Below, in pieces: positions 8,629 through 17,307 of a stretch of DNA of 64,000 nt. This DNA comes from Mesorhizobium sp. GTDB taxonomy: Bacteria; Pseudomonadota; Alphaproteobacteria; Rhizobiales; Rhizobiaceae. Numbering within the stretch: position 1 is the stretch's first letter; every line of letters begins with the position of its first letter. The notes under the pieces were generated by a model that saw nothing but the letters and a program-made list of their open reading frames with translations, ran no database searches and was not told where the DNA came from. The translations under genes and the position numbers were made by a program. The stretch is taken from positions 1 through 64,000 of the forward strand of contig NZ_JANJTZ010000054.1 in assembly GCF_024710845.1 (NCBI RefSeq), read 5' to 3'.

Positions 8629-8646
8629 ATGACAGTTTGACGAAGG
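8629..8646 (-). promoter_or_regulatory. Pho-box-like site upstream of phnM
   Basis: Read on the minus strand the site is CCTTCGTCAAACTGTCAT. The distal heptamer is an exact CTGTCAT and the proximal one matches at 4 of 7, on the 11-bp period of a PhoB box. Its near edge is 77 bp upstream of the phnM start. PhoB activation of phn genes under phosphate limitation is established in enterobacteria and rhizobia; binding here is inferred. Confidence 0.55.
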
Positions 8647-8668
8647 GCCGGTGGGCAAGCCGCTCGGT

Positions 8669-10189
8669 TCAGGACGTAGTGCCGGACGGCGAGATCAGCC
8701 GGTGCCTCAGTGCGGTGGAAACGTTGTCGAAGACGAAGACGACGATCAGGATCAGGATCACCATGTAGGCGACGTTCTCCCAGTCGGAATTGGTGCGGAT
8801 CGCCTCCCAGAGCTTGAGGCCGATGCCGCCTGCCCCGACCGCGCCGATGATCGTGGCCGAGCGCGTGTTCGATTCCCAGAAATAGAGGGATTGCGACAGG
8901 AAGACCGGCAGCACCTGCGGCACCACGCCGTAGCGCTGCACCGTCGCGGGCGAAGCGCCGACCGAGCGGACGCCTTCGCGCTGCTTGTCGTCGATGTTCT
9001 CCAACGCTTCAGAATAGAGTTTCCCGAACGTGCCGGTGTCCGTGAAGAAGATCGCGGATATGCCGGCGAGCGGTCCCGGACCGAAGGCGCGGGTGAAGAA
9101 CAGCGCCCAGATCAGCATGTCGACCGATCTCTGGAAGTCGAAGAAGCGCTTGGCCACCTGGTTGAGAAGGCGGTTCGGCATGATGTTGCGCGCGGCGATG
9201 AAAGCCAGCGGAAACGCCACCAGCGAGGCGAGTACCGTGCCGGCAAAGGCCATCACGATCGTTTCCAAAAGCTTGGTCCAGACGTCGAGATGCTGCCACT
9301 CGGCATTGTAGAGGATGTTGTTCCACGCCAGCGACAGGTTGGAACGCGACGGGTCGATCCGCTCGCCCGACAGGATGAGGTCGAAAACCTCGCCGGCAGA
9401 TTTGCCCCAGAAGGGGGAATTGATGTCAAAGACGAAGTTCGCCCAGCCGAGGAAGCGGTGGCGGATCTTCACCTCGTCGTTCTCGATCTCCGCCCGGCCC
9501 GGAACGCCGAAATAGACGACCACCTTGTCGCCCGGCGAGCGCTGGGTGGCCCAGGACGGAAGCGGGCCCTGTGCGTTAACCGCGACATCCCTGATGATGT
9601 CCAGCACCAGCGTCTCGTCGCCGCGCGTGACGCTGATCTGGTCCGGGCGGATATCGACCGTGCCTGCCCCGCTGAAATCGACGGTCGCGCGAACGACTTC
9701 TTGCGAAAGCTCGATCGGTGTCGCTTCTGCAGACGGAGTGAGCGCGGCGCCATCCGATGCGGCAGGAGCAGAAGCGCCGCCGACCGGTCCGAGGAAACTG
9801 CCCGATGAACTCGAAACGCCTCCGCCTGCGCCGCTGGCCTGCGCCGCCTTCTTCGCGACCATCGCCGTCTCGCGCGCCAGCCAGTCGGGATCGCCGTTCG
9901 GCCCAAGCGGATCGAAGCGGGTGAACTTCACCTCGAGATGGTCTTCGCGCAGATCGATGTTCGGGCGCACCTCGTAGGACACCCAGTCGGCAAGATACGC
10001 TCCCGCGATGTCCCATTTGGCATTGGCGAAGACAGTTCCGATGGAAAAGAACCACCAGGCAAACATCAGGTAGCCGACGACACCGGCGGCGACCAACCAG
10101 GAGATCCGCCGCTTTCGCACCGAACCCTGCAGCACCGCCGGATAGCGCGCCGCGACTTCATGCATTTCTGCCGTGACGGCGCTCGTCAT
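8669..10189 (-). CDS. phnE: Phosphonate ABC transporter permease PhnE2 with large periplasmic insertion
   Basis: A 506-residue inner-membrane permease starting MTSAVTAEMH, two bases after the phnE1 stop. TM1 is at about residues 30-52. About 250 residues then appear to lie outside the membrane before the normal PhnE core (LLETIVMAFAGTVLASLVAF onward, about 305-506). The core has the coupling stretch GVRSVGASPATVQRYGVVPQ and TRSATIIGAVGAGGIGLKLW. The insertion contains a Gly/Ser/Ala-rich tract near residues 115-160. Typical PhnE proteins are 260-330 residues. With PhnE1, PhnC and PhnD it imports phosphonates. Confidence 0.93.
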   Translation of the reverse strand: MTSAVTAEMHEVAARYPAVLQGSVRKRRISWLVAAGVVGYLMFAWWFFSIGTVFANAKWDIAGAYLADWVSYEVRPNIDLREDHLEVKFTRFDPLGPNGDPDWLARETAMVAKKAAQASGAGGGVSSSSGSFLGPVGGASAPAASDGAALTPSAEATPIELSQEVVRATVDFSGAGTVDIRPDQISVTRGDETLVLDIIRDVAVNAQGPLPSWATQRSPGDKVVVYFGVPGRAEIENDEVKIRHRFLGWANFVFDINSPFWGKSAGEVFDLILSGERIDPSRSNLSLAWNNILYNAEWQHLDVWTKLLETIVMAFAGTVLASLVAFPLAFIAARNIMPNRLLNQVAKRFFDFQRSVDMLIWALFFTRAFGPGPLAGISAIFFTDTGTFGKLYSEALENIDDKQREGVRSVGASPATVQRYGVVPQVLPVFLSQSLYFWESNTRSATIIGAVGAGGIGLKLWEAIRTNSDWENVAYMVILILIVVFVFDNVSTALRHRLISPSGTTS

Positions 10190-10191
10190 GA

Positions 10192-11175
10192 TCAGCCTCC
10201 GCGCGCGAATTCGAATGCCTGGTCGCCGACGAGTTTGCGGCGCAGCCACGCGGAAAACTGGTCGACGACCACGATCGTCAGGAAAAGCAGGAGGACGATC
10301 GCCAGCGTCTTGGCCTCGTGGGTCTGGCCGATCGAAAGCCGCAAGGCCTCGCCAATGCCGCCGCCGCCGACTGCCCCGATGATCGTCGAGGCGCGCACGT
10401 TAATCTCGAACCGCAGCAGCGCGTACGAGACAAAGTTCGGCATCACCTGCGGCACGATGCCGAACCAGACCCGCTCGATCCAGCTGCCGCCAACGGCGCG
10501 AAGACCTTCATCGGGGCGCATGTCCGCGTTCTCGACCACCTCGAAGAACATCTTGCCGAGCGCGCCGATCGTATGGATCGACACGGCGAGGATCGCCGGG
10601 ATCGCGCCGAGCGAAAAGACGGCGAGGAAAAAGCCGGCGATCACGATCTCCGGAAAGGCGCGCACGATCTCCATGAAGCGGCGCACGAAGAAGCGCAGCC
10701 AGCGGTTCGCGACGAGGTTGCGCGCGGCGAGGAAGCACAGCAGGAAGCCGAGGATGAAGCCGATCAGGGTCGAGAGCAGCGCGATGTTCAGCGTCTCGAC
10801 CATCAGGTAGACGTATTCCGGAACGTAGAGCGTCTCCGTGAAGTAGGCGCGGCCCTCCGGATAGTTGTATTTCAGGCTGCCGTCGTCATAGGGCGAAGGC
10901 AGATCGAACATCGCGCGCCAGACCTCCCACCCGTCGCGCGGGACCAACTGGCCGAGAAAGTCGAATAGATAGGGCAGGCGGTCGAAGAACTTGCCGGCAT
11001 TCGATTCGTTGGCGAACCAGAGCGAGCCCGCCATCGCGAGGACGAGAAAGACGACCCCGCCGATGGTATAGAGCCGCCGGCGCACGGCAAGCTCGCGCCA
11101 GTGGCGTTCGACCAGGCCGCCCGTCTCGGACAGAGACGGCTTCGTCGGTCGGCTGGTCTCGGTGATCGCGCTCAT
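10192..11175 (-). CDS. phnE: Phosphonate ABC transporter permease PhnE1
   Basis: A 327-residue permease from ATG 11175 (the TTG just before it is a weaker choice). TM1 is RLYTIGGVVFLVLAMAGSLW (about 34-53), followed by a loop of about 80 residues and the PhnE core with GLRAVGGSWIERVWFGIVPQ and ASTIIGAVGGGGIGEALR. It pairs with PhnE2 to form the membrane channel. It is 62 bp from phnD across a GC hairpin and directly abuts phnE2. Confidence 0.95.
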   Translation of the reverse strand: MSAITETSRPTKPSLSETGGLVERHWRELAVRRRLYTIGGVVFLVLAMAGSLWFANESNAGKFFDRLPYLFDFLGQLVPRDGWEVWRAMFDLPSPYDDGSLKYNYPEGRAYFTETLYVPEYVYLMVETLNIALLSTLIGFILGFLLCFLAARNLVANRWLRFFVRRFMEIVRAFPEIVIAGFFLAVFSLGAIPAILAVSIHTIGALGKMFFEVVENADMRPDEGLRAVGGSWIERVWFGIVPQVMPNFVSYALLRFEINVRASTIIGAVGGGGIGEALRLSIGQTHEAKTLAIVLLLFLTIVVVDQFSAWLRRKLVGDQAFEFARGG

Positions 11176-11194
11176 CAATTATCCCGCAAGAGAA

Positions 11195-11220
11195 ACGCCG
11201 CGAGGTTTCCCCCGCGGCGT
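11195..11220 (-). promoter_or_regulatory. Post-phnD GC hairpin (8-bp arms, no U-tract)
   Basis: ACGCCGCG at 11195-11202 pairs perfectly with CGCGGCGT at 11213-11220 around a 10-nt loop. It starts 18 nt after the phnD stop and precedes the phnE1 start. No T-run follows, which suggests mRNA stabilisation or partial attenuation that raises binding protein over permease. Confidence 0.55.
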
Positions 11221-11237
11221 CGCCATACAATCCGCGA

Positions 11238-12149
11238 TCAGGAGCCGATCTTGGCCTTACGCGCGTCGATGATCGGCTGGTAGAATTCCGTGTTCACCTC
11301 GGTGAAGCCGGTAAAGTCGCCGCCCTGCACGGCCGAGAAGCAGGCCGGATCGGACTTGGGCAGATTGACCATAAAGTCCTTGAACTTCGACTTCATGTCG
11401 GCGTCGAGCGAGGTGCGGACGACGATCGGGCCGTTCGGGATCAGCGGCGACTTCCAGATCTCGGTCAGGTCGTCCATGTCGAGGACGCCCTTGTCGACCA
11501 TCTTGCGGAGGTTGCCCGAAGAATAGCCCTCGGAGAACTCGCCGACGCCCGAGCCCCAGGTCGTGCCGGCATCGAAGGTGCCCTTGAGCACTTCGAGGAC
11601 GAGGTTTTCGTGACCACCGCCGAATCCGGTTTCGGAGAAGTAGTCCTTGACGGCCACGCCGCCGAGATCCTTCGGCAGGGTGACCGACGGGATCAGATAG
11701 CCGGAGGTCGAGTCCGGATCGGCGAAGCCGAGCTTCTTGCCCTTGAGATCGGCCAGCGTCTTGATGCCGGAGTCCTTCTTGGCAACCATGATCGAATAAT
11801 AGCCGGTCGAGCCATCGGTCTGGACGGTGGTCAGGATCGGCTCGACCGCGTCGGCCTTCTCGAGATAGACCTTGGCGAAGGCCGAGGCGCCGAGTTCGGC
11901 ATAGTCGAGCGTGCCGCCCAGAAGACCCTGAACGACGCCGTCATAGTCGGCCGCCGGGAACAGCGAAACCTTCTCGACGCCGAGAACCGCCGGGAGCTTG
12001 TCGACCATGCACTGGAAGTTGCGCAGGCGGTCGGCTTCGTTTTCGCCGCCGAGGATGCCGATGCGGAATTCCTTGAGATCCTCCGCCTGGGCGGAATTGG
12101 CGACCAGCGCGCCGAGCGCGGCGGCGGCCAGAAGTGCTTTCCTGAACAT
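11238..12149 (-). CDS. phnD: Phosphonate ABC transporter substrate-binding protein PhnD
   Basis: A 303-residue periplasmic receptor with a Sec signal peptide (MFRKALLAAAALGALVANSA, cleavage near AQA, residue 22). Mature features include FRIGILGGENEADRLRNFQC, LLGGTLDYAELGASAFAKVY (about 75-94), LKGKKLGFADPDSTSGYLIP (about 134-153), and ETGFGGGHENLVLEVLKGTFDAGTT-type residues that contact the phosphonate oxygens in PhnD. AGGAGAGACG precedes ATG 12149. It lies 86 bp downstream of phnC, in the usual C-D-E-E order. Confidence 0.96.
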   Translation of the reverse strand: MFRKALLAAAALGALVANSAQAEDLKEFRIGILGGENEADRLRNFQCMVDKLPAVLGVEKVSLFPAADYDGVVQGLLGGTLDYAELGASAFAKVYLEKADAVEPILTTVQTDGSTGYYSIMVAKKDSGIKTLADLKGKKLGFADPDSTSGYLIPSVTLPKDLGGVAVKDYFSETGFGGGHENLVLEVLKGTFDAGTTWGSGVGEFSEGYSSGNLRKMVDKGVLDMDDLTEIWKSPLIPNGPIVVRTSLDADMKSKFKDFMVNLPKSDPACFSAVQGGDFTGFTEVNTEFYQPIIDARKAKIGS

Positions 12150-12235
12150 GTCGTCTCTCCTGTTGCGAGCCGGCGACTGCCGCTCTCGGATCTGTCTGAT
12201 GCTGGCCCTTGACGGAGGCGAGGCGATCCCGGCGT

Positions 12236-13072
12236 TTAAAGCCCGGCGAAGGCGGGTTCGAGCGGACCGGCGGATTGGAACTTCCGGAGCTTCTCCGGAA
12301 CGATGCTGGTGGAGGTGATCTCTTCGGGAATGTCGTCCGCATCCGCGCCGTAGACCCGCGCGACCGCCGCGCGGTCCAGATCCTCCGGTCCACCGTCGAA
12401 GACGACCTTGCCGCCCGACATGCCGATGATGCGGTCGCAGTAGCTGCGAGCCGTGTCCAGCGTGTGGAGATTGGTGACGACCGTCAGCCCTTCGCGGCGG
12501 TTGATGTCGCGCAGCGCGTCCATGACGATCTTGGCGTTCATCGGATCGAGCGAGGCAATCGGCTCGTCCGCGAGGATGACCTTCGGCTGCTGCATCAGGG
12601 CGCGGGCGATCGCGACGCGCTGCTGCTGGCCACCCGACAGGGTGCCGGCGGCCTGCAGCGCGGTCTGCGCGATGCCGAGCCGCTCCAGCGCGTTGATGGC
12701 AAGGATGCGCTCGTCGCGGCTGAAGATACTAAGGAGGTTGAGGACGGTGGGACGGTGATTGAGCCGGCCAAGCAGGACGTTGGTCAGAACATCGAGGCGC
12801 GGGACGAGATTGAATTGCTGGAAGATCATCGCGCAATCGCGCTGCCAGTTGCGCAATGGCGCGCCGCGGAGCCTCGAGACATCCCTGCCGTCGAAATGAA
12901 TCGACCCCACGGAGGGGTCGACGAGACGATTGATCATGCGCAGCAGCGTCGACTTCCCGGCGCCGGAACGGCCGATCACGCCGACCATCTGGCCTTCCTC
13001 GATCTCGATCGTGACGTTGTCGACGGCGGTGTTTTTGCCGAACCGGCGTGTCAGATTGGTGATCTTCAGCAT
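12236..13072 (-). CDS. phnC: Phosphonate ABC transporter ATP-binding protein PhnC
   Basis: A 278-residue ABC ATPase from [12 protein letters not shown]. Walker A is [13 protein letters not shown] (about 35-47), the signature [15 protein letters not shown] (about 145-159) and Walker [14 protein letters not shown] (about 165-177). It energises phosphonate import with PhnD and two PhnE. ATG 13072 is chosen because GGGGGA sits 8 nt upstream and the protein then begins as the family does. That ribosome site is inside a leader hairpin. A Pho-box-like site lies 87 bp upstream, so phnCDE1E2 looks like its own unit. Confidence 0.95.
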   Translation of the reverse strand: MLKITNLTRRFGKNTAVDNVTIEIEEGQMVGVIGRSGAGKSTLLRMINRLVDPSVGSIHFDGRDVSRLRGAPLRNWQRDCAMIFQQFNLVPRLDVLTNVLLGRLNHRPTVLNLLSIFSRDERILAINALERLGIAQTALQAAGTLSGGQQQRVAIARALMQQPKVILADEPIASLDPMNAKIVMDALRDINRREGLTVVTNLHTLDTARSYCDRIIGMSGGKVVFDGGPEDLDRAAVARVYGADADDIPEEITSTSIVPEKLRKFQSAGPLEPAFAGL

Positions 13073-13080
13073 CCGCGACG

Positions 13081-13104
13081 TCCCCCATGCGGGGGCTTTT
13101 CCCC
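13081..13104 (-). promoter_or_regulatory. phnC leader with two mutually exclusive hairpins
   Basis: On the phnC transcript the G-run at 13104-13101 can pair with the C-run at 13095-13091, or that same C-run can pair with the G-run at 13086-13082. The second G-run is also the apparent ribosome-binding site of phnC, 8 nt before its ATG. One pairing would hide it and the other expose it. Confidence 0.4.
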
Positions 13105-13158
13105 TTCGCACATGCGAGAAGCGCTATGGGATCAACATGAAGCCGGAATGTCCGTTGG

Positions 13159-13176
13159 ATGACGGTTTTGTTACGA
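13159..13176 (-). promoter_or_regulatory. Pho-box-like site upstream of phnC
   Basis: On the minus strand the site reads TCGTAACAAAACCGTCAT: CCGTCAT matches CTGTCAT at 6 of 7 and the other half is weak (3 of 7). Near edge 87 bp from the phnC start. Support comes mainly from its parallel with the sites in front of phnM and phnG. Confidence 0.42.
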
Positions 13177-13205
13177 TTCACAGCGCCGACAGCGCGACGA
13201 GCGCC

Positions 13206-13823
13206 TCAGCCGCCATGCTTCTCAAGGAATGCTTCGGCGCTCAGTTGCCTGAAGTCGCCGAGCGTGTCGCGCAAACGCGCGTGATCCCAGTCCCACCAGG
13301 CAAGCGCATGATAGCGCTCCGCGGTTTTGCGGTCGAAACGCTCGCGGATCGGGCGAGCCGGAACGCCGGCGACGATCGTGTAGGGCGCGACGTCCTTCGA
13401 CACCACGGCACCCGCGCCGACCACCGCGCCGTCGCCCACCGTCACGCCGGGCAGCACGGTCGAACCGTGTCCGAGCCAGGTATCATGGCCGATCGTCACC
13501 TTGCGCGCGCGGCGCGCGGCGAAGAAATCGGCCTCGTGCTCGGCGTCCGGCCAGTAGTCCGAGGCGCGGTAGGTGAAGTGGTGCAGCGTCGGTCGGTCGA
13601 CCGGGTGGTTCGTCGCATTCAGCCGCACGGACGCGGCGATGTTGGCGAACTTGCCGATCGCTGCGCACCAGACGTGGCAGTCCTGCATGAGATAGGAGTA
13701 GTCGCCGATATCGGCTTCGCTGACGCGGCAGCCTTCCGCGATTTCGGTGTAGCGGCCGAGCGTCGTGTCGGTCACCTGCGCCGAGGGGTGGATCAGCGGC
13801 GTCTCGGACAGTCCCTTGGGCAT
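13206..13823 (-). CDS. C-P lyase-associated hexapeptide-repeat acetyltransferase (LbetaH)
   Basis: A 205-residue left-handed beta-helix acetyltransferase of the group found in phosphonate operons. The N-terminal repeats ([20 protein letters not shown]) are followed by [20 protein letters not shown] and by ATNHP, where the His is the likely catalytic base in this fold. [20 protein letters not shown] and [20 protein letters not shown] (about 112-150) close the helix. Its ATG overlaps the phnL stop by one base. A protective N-acetylation of aminophosphonates, as done by the unrelated PhnO, is a plausible role but unproved. Confidence 0.88.
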   Translation of the reverse strand: MPKGLSETPLIHPSAQVTDTTLGRYTEIAEGCRVSEADIGDYSYLMQDCHVWCAAIGKFANIAASVRLNATNHPVDRPTLHHFTYRASDYWPDAEHEADFFAARRARKVTIGHDTWLGHGSTVLPGVTVGDGAVVGAGAVVSKDVAPYTIVAGVPARPIRERFDRKTAERYHALAWWDWDHARLRDTLGDFRQLSAEAFLEKHGG

Positions 13824-14527
13824 CAGGCGGCTTTCTTCGGAGCGAATGACGTGACGTCGACGATACGGTCGGCCACCGCCTCGCGCACGTCCTGGTCGTG
13901 GAAGATACCGAGCATCGCCACGCCGTCGTGCTTCTTCTCTGCGACCATCCCGATGACGATTTCACGATTCGCCGCGTCGAGAGAGGCGGTCGGCTCGTCA
14001 AGCAGCAGGATCGGATGGTCGGTGATGAAGCCGCGCGCGATGTTGACGCGCTGCTGCTCGCCGCCGGAGAATGTCGCCGGCGGCAGCTGCCACAGCCGCT
14101 CTGGCAGGTTCAGCCGTTCGAGCAGCGCGCGCGCCCTCGCCCGCGCCTGCTCCCGCTCCTCGCCGCGCGCCAGGAGCGGGTCGGCCACGACATCGACCGC
14201 GGACACGCGCGGTACCGCCCGCAGGAACTGGCTGACATAGCCGATCGTGTCACGACGGATCGCCAGCACCGTGCGCGGACTCGCCGTCGCGAGGTCGACT
14301 AGCTGTCCCTTGTGCGCGACGATCACCTGACCGGCGTCGACGCCATAATTGCCGTAGAGCATCTTCAGGATCGAGCTCTTGCCGGCTCCCGACGGCCCGC
14401 CGAGTACAGCGCATTCGCCTGCGCTCAGCGAGAACGAGACGTTGCGCACCACGGGAAGCTCAACGCCGCCGCGCAGATGCATGACGAAACTCTTGGCGAC
14501 GTCCGAGACGACGAGCGGAGTGGACAT
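13823..14527 (-). CDS. phnL: PhnL, C-P lyase core-associated ABC-type ATPase
   Basis: A 234-residue ABC protein needed with PhnGHI to join a phosphonate to the ribose of ATP; it binds the C-P lyase core and has no membrane partner. Walker [20 protein letters not shown] (about 44-62), signature [14 protein letters not shown] (about 154-167), Walker [13 protein letters not shown] (about 174-185). [12 protein letters not shown] is distinctive for PhnL. Starts one base after the phnK stop and overlaps the acetyltransferase start by one base. Confidence 0.95.
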   Translation of the reverse strand: MSTPLVVSDVAKSFVMHLRGGVELPVVRNVSFSLSAGECAVLGGPSGAGKSSILKMLYGNYGVDAGQVIVAHKGQLVDLATASPRTVLAIRRDTIGYVSQFLRAVPRVSAVDVVADPLLARGEEREQARARARALLERLNLPERLWQLPPATFSGGEQQRVNIARGFITDHPILLLDEPTASLDAANREIVIGMVAEKKHDGVAMLGIFHDQDVREAVADRIVDVTSFAPKKAA

Positions 14528-14528
14528 G

Positions 14529-15305
14529 TCACACCTGAAGGATCGAGGAAACGAGAAGCTGGGTGTAAGGCGCGCGCGGGTCGTCGAGCACGCGGTCGGT
14601 GAGGCCGTGCTCGACCACCGCGCCGTCCTTCATCACCATCATCCGGTGGGAAAGGAGCCGCGCCACGGCGAGATCGTGCGTGACGACGATCGCAGCCAGG
14701 CCGAGGTCGCTGACCAGGCCGCGCAACAGATCGAGCAGGCGCGCCTGCACCGACACGTCGAGACCGCCGGTCGGCTCGTCCATGAACACCAGGCGCGGTC
14801 CGGTGACGAGGTTGCGCGCGATCTGCAGCCGCTGGCGCATGCCGCCGGAGAAGGCGCGCGGCTGGTCGTCGATCCGGTCCTCCGCGATCTCGACACGTCC
14901 AAGCCAGTCGATCGCCGTGTCGCGGATGCGGCCGTAGTGCCGGTCGCCGATCGCCATCAGCCGCTCGCCGACATTGGCGCCGGCCGAGACCGACATACGC
15001 AGCCCGTCCGCCGGGTTCTGGTGGACGAAGCCCCAGTCGGTGCGCATCAGGAAGCGGCGTTCGGCTTCGCTCATCCGGTAGAGGTCGCGCCGCTGGCCGT
15101 CGCGCATGCGGTAGGAGACGAGGCCCGAGCTCGGCGGCAGGCGCGTCGAGACGCAGTTGAGCAGCGTCGTCTTGCCGGAACCGGATTCGCCGACTACGGC
15201 CAGCACCTCGCCAGGCCAGAGTTCGAACGACACGTTCTCGCAGCCCCGGCGCGCGCCGTAGGACTTGGACAATGACGTGACGCGCAGCAACGGTTCGTCG
15301 GTCAC
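14529..15305 (-). CDS. phnK: PhnK, C-P lyase-associated ABC-type ATPase
   Basis: A 258-residue ABC protein read from a GTG at 15305 whose bases overlap the phnJ stop by 4 nt, the usual coupled arrangement. Walker A GESGSGKTTLLNCVSTRL (about 37-54), FSGGMRQRLQIARNL (about 153-167), Walker B RLVFMDEPTGGLD (about 172-184). In E. coli PhnK docks on PhnJ of the core complex. An earlier ATG in this frame would run deep into phnJ and is rejected. Confidence 0.94.
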   Translation of the reverse strand: MTDEPLLRVTSLSKSYGARRGCENVSFELWPGEVLAVVGESGSGKTTLLNCVSTRLPPSSGLVSYRMRDGQRRDLYRMSEAERRFLMRTDWGFVHQNPADGLRMSVSAGANVGERLMAIGDRHYGRIRDTAIDWLGRVEIAEDRIDDQPRAFSGGMRQRLQIARNLVTGPRLVFMDEPTGGLDVSVQARLLDLLRGLVSDLGLAAIVVTHDLAVARLLSHRMMVMKDGAVVEHGLTDRVLDDPRAPYTQLLVSSILQV

Positions 15306-16192
15306 GACACGACCTCCATCTTCTCTCCCAATTCGCCGACATGCCCCTCGGCGCGCCGCGTCTCGCAATGGTCGGTGTCCGAGCAGACAAACATCCGACC
15401 GCCGCGGTCGTCGAGGATCACCTCGTCGAGATAGACATGCTCGGCGCCGCAGAGCGCGCAGGGTCTGTCGAAGGTCTGCACCTCGAACGGATGGTCCTCG
15501 AAATCGAGACTGACCACCTGGGTGAAGGGCGGCACGGCGTAGATGCGCTTCTCGCGCCCCGCGCCGAACAGCTGCAGCGCCGGCGACATGTGCATCTTCG
15601 GATTGTCGAACTTGGGCGTCGGCGACGGGTCCATCACGTAGCGGCCCTCGACCTTGACCGGGTAGGCATATGTGGTGGCGATGCGCCCGTGCCGGGCGAT
15701 GTCCTCGTAGAGCTTGACGTGCATCAGCCCGTATTCCTCGAGCGCATGCATCTTGCGCGTTTCGGTTTCGCGCGGTTCGAGGAAGCGCAGCGGTTCTGGG
15801 ATCGGCACCTGATAGACCAGCACCTGGCCCTCGGTCAGAGGATGTTCGGGGATGCGGTGCCGCGTCTGGATGATCGTCGCCGCCGCCGTCGATGTCGTCA
15901 CCGCGACGTTGGCGACCTTCTGGAAGAAGGCGCGGATCGAGACCGCGTTGGTCGTGTCGTCGGCACCCTGGTCGATGACCTTTAGCGTGTCGTCGGGGCC
16001 GATGATCGAGGCGGTCACCTGCACGCCGCCCGTGCCCCAGCCATAGGGCATCGGCATCTCTCTGGATGCGAACGGCACCTGGTAGCCGGGGATCGCGATG
16101 CCTTTCAGGATCGCGCGGCGGATCATCCGCTTCGTCTGCTCGTCGAGATAGGCGAAGTTGTAGGTGGCGATGTCGGTCACTAGAGTGCTCAT
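15302..16192 (-). CDS. phnJ: PhnJ, carbon-phosphorus lyase radical SAM subunit
   Basis: A 296-residue enzyme that uses a [4Fe-4S] cluster and S-adenosylmethionine to break the C-P bond of ribosyl phosphonate 5-phosphate, giving an alkane and the 1,2-cyclic phosphate. The unusual C-terminal cluster motif is intact: CALC, 21 residues, then C, then 5 residues and a fourth Cys (VCSDTDHC), matching the PhnJ pattern CX2CX21C plus the fourth catalytic Cys. The N-terminus is MSTLVTDIATYNFAYLDEQT. It overlaps phnI by 4 nt and phnK by 4 nt. Confidence 0.98.
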   Translation of the reverse strand: MSTLVTDIATYNFAYLDEQTKRMIRRAILKGIAIPGYQVPFASREMPMPYGWGTGGVQVTASIIGPDDTLKVIDQGADDTTNAVSIRAFFQKVANVAVTTSTAAATIIQTRHRIPEHPLTEGQVLVYQVPIPEPLRFLEPRETETRKMHALEEYGLMHVKLYEDIARHGRIATTYAYPVKVEGRYVMDPSPTPKFDNPKMHMSPALQLFGAGREKRIYAVPPFTQVVSLDFEDHPFEVQTFDRPCALCGAEHVYLDEVILDDRGGRMFVCSDTDHCETRRAEGHVGELGEKMEVVS

Positions 16193-17292
16193 TCCGCTGC
16201 CTCCCTGCGCTCGTCCTCGCCCAGTCCCGACTCGAATTCCGTCCTCATGCGCCGGACGAGGTCGAGTTCGGCCTGGAAGTCGACATAGTGCGGTAGTTTC
16301 AGGTGCTCGACGAAGCCGGTCGCCTGGACGTTGTCGGCGTGCGAGATGACGAATTCCTCGTCCTGCGCGGGAGCGACGATATCTTCCCCGAACTCCGAGG
16401 CGCGCAGCGCCCGGTCGCACAGCGCCATGGCCATCGCCTTGCGTTCCGACTGGCCGAAGACGAGGCCGTATCCGCGCGTAAACTGCGGCGGCACCTTCGC
16501 CGAACCCTTGAACTGGTTGACCATCTGGCACTCGGTCACCCGGATGGTGCCGAGCGGCACCGGAAAGTCGAGTTCCGGAACATCGAGCTCCAGTTCGGCC
16601 TCGCCGATCCTGATCTCGCCGACGACGGGGTGGGTGCGCGCATAGCCGCGCTGGGTGGAATAGGCGAGCGCGAGCAGGAAGCCTTCGTCGCCGCGCGCCA
16701 GCGCCTGCAGGCGGGCATCGCGCTCGAGCGGAAACTCGAGCGGCTCGCGGGTGATGTCGGCGACCGGCTTGCCGGCCGGAACGGCGCCATCCGCCTCGAT
16801 CAGCCCCTCGTCGCCGAGCAGGTCCGAAACGCGAGGCATCGGCGCCGGATCGGCCTCGCGCTGCGCCGGGGCTTTCGCCAGCTCGTCGCCGGCCAGCGCC
16901 GGATCGAGCAGGCGGTGTGTATAGTCGAAAGTCGGCCCGAGAAGCTGGCCGCCCGGCAGGTCCTTGTAGGTCGCCGAGACGCGCCGATCGATCGCCATCG
17001 CCGCCGTGTCCAGCGGCCGCGTGTAGCCGAAGCGCGGCAGCGTGGTGCGGTAGGCGCGCACCAGGAAGATCGCCTCGATCATGTCGCCCCGCGACTGCTT
17101 GAGCGCCAGCCCGGCGAGTTCGCGATCGTAGAGCGAGCCTTCTGCCATGATCCGGTCCACCCCGAGCGCCAGCTGCTCGACGATCTGGTCGAGCCGCAGC
17201 GCGGGAACGGCGCGGTCTCCGCGCCGGCGGTCCGCCAGAAGCGAATGGGCGTTCTCGATGGCGGCTTCGCCACCCTTTACCGCGACATACAT
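16189..17292 (-). CDS. phnI: PhnI, C-P lyase core subunit (nucleosidase/transferase)
   Basis: A 367-residue core protein that with PhnG, H and L displaces adenine from ATP to form ribose 1-phosphonate 5-triphosphate. Characteristic stretches are MYVAVKGGEAAIENAHSLLA, QSRGDMIEAIFLVRAYRTTL (about 66-85), LALAYSTQRGYARTHPVVGE (about 206-225) and CQMVNQFKGSAKVPPQFTRG (about 254-273). It sits 15 bp after phnH and overlaps phnJ by 4 nt. Length is normal for the family. Confidence 0.97.
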   Translation of the reverse strand: MYVAVKGGEAAIENAHSLLADRRRGDRAVPALRLDQIVEQLALGVDRIMAEGSLYDRELAGLALKQSRGDMIEAIFLVRAYRTTLPRFGYTRPLDTAAMAIDRRVSATYKDLPGGQLLGPTFDYTHRLLDPALAGDELAKAPAQREADPAPMPRVSDLLGDEGLIEADGAVPAGKPVADITREPLEFPLERDARLQALARGDEGFLLALAYSTQRGYARTHPVVGEIRIGEAELELDVPELDFPVPLGTIRVTECQMVNQFKGSAKVPPQFTRGYGLVFGQSERKAMAMALCDRALRASEFGEDIVAPAQDEEFVISHADNVQATGFVEHLKLPHYVDFQAELDLVRRMRTEFESGLGEDERREAAE

Positions 17293-17307
17293 GGCTCAGG
17301 CTCCCGT

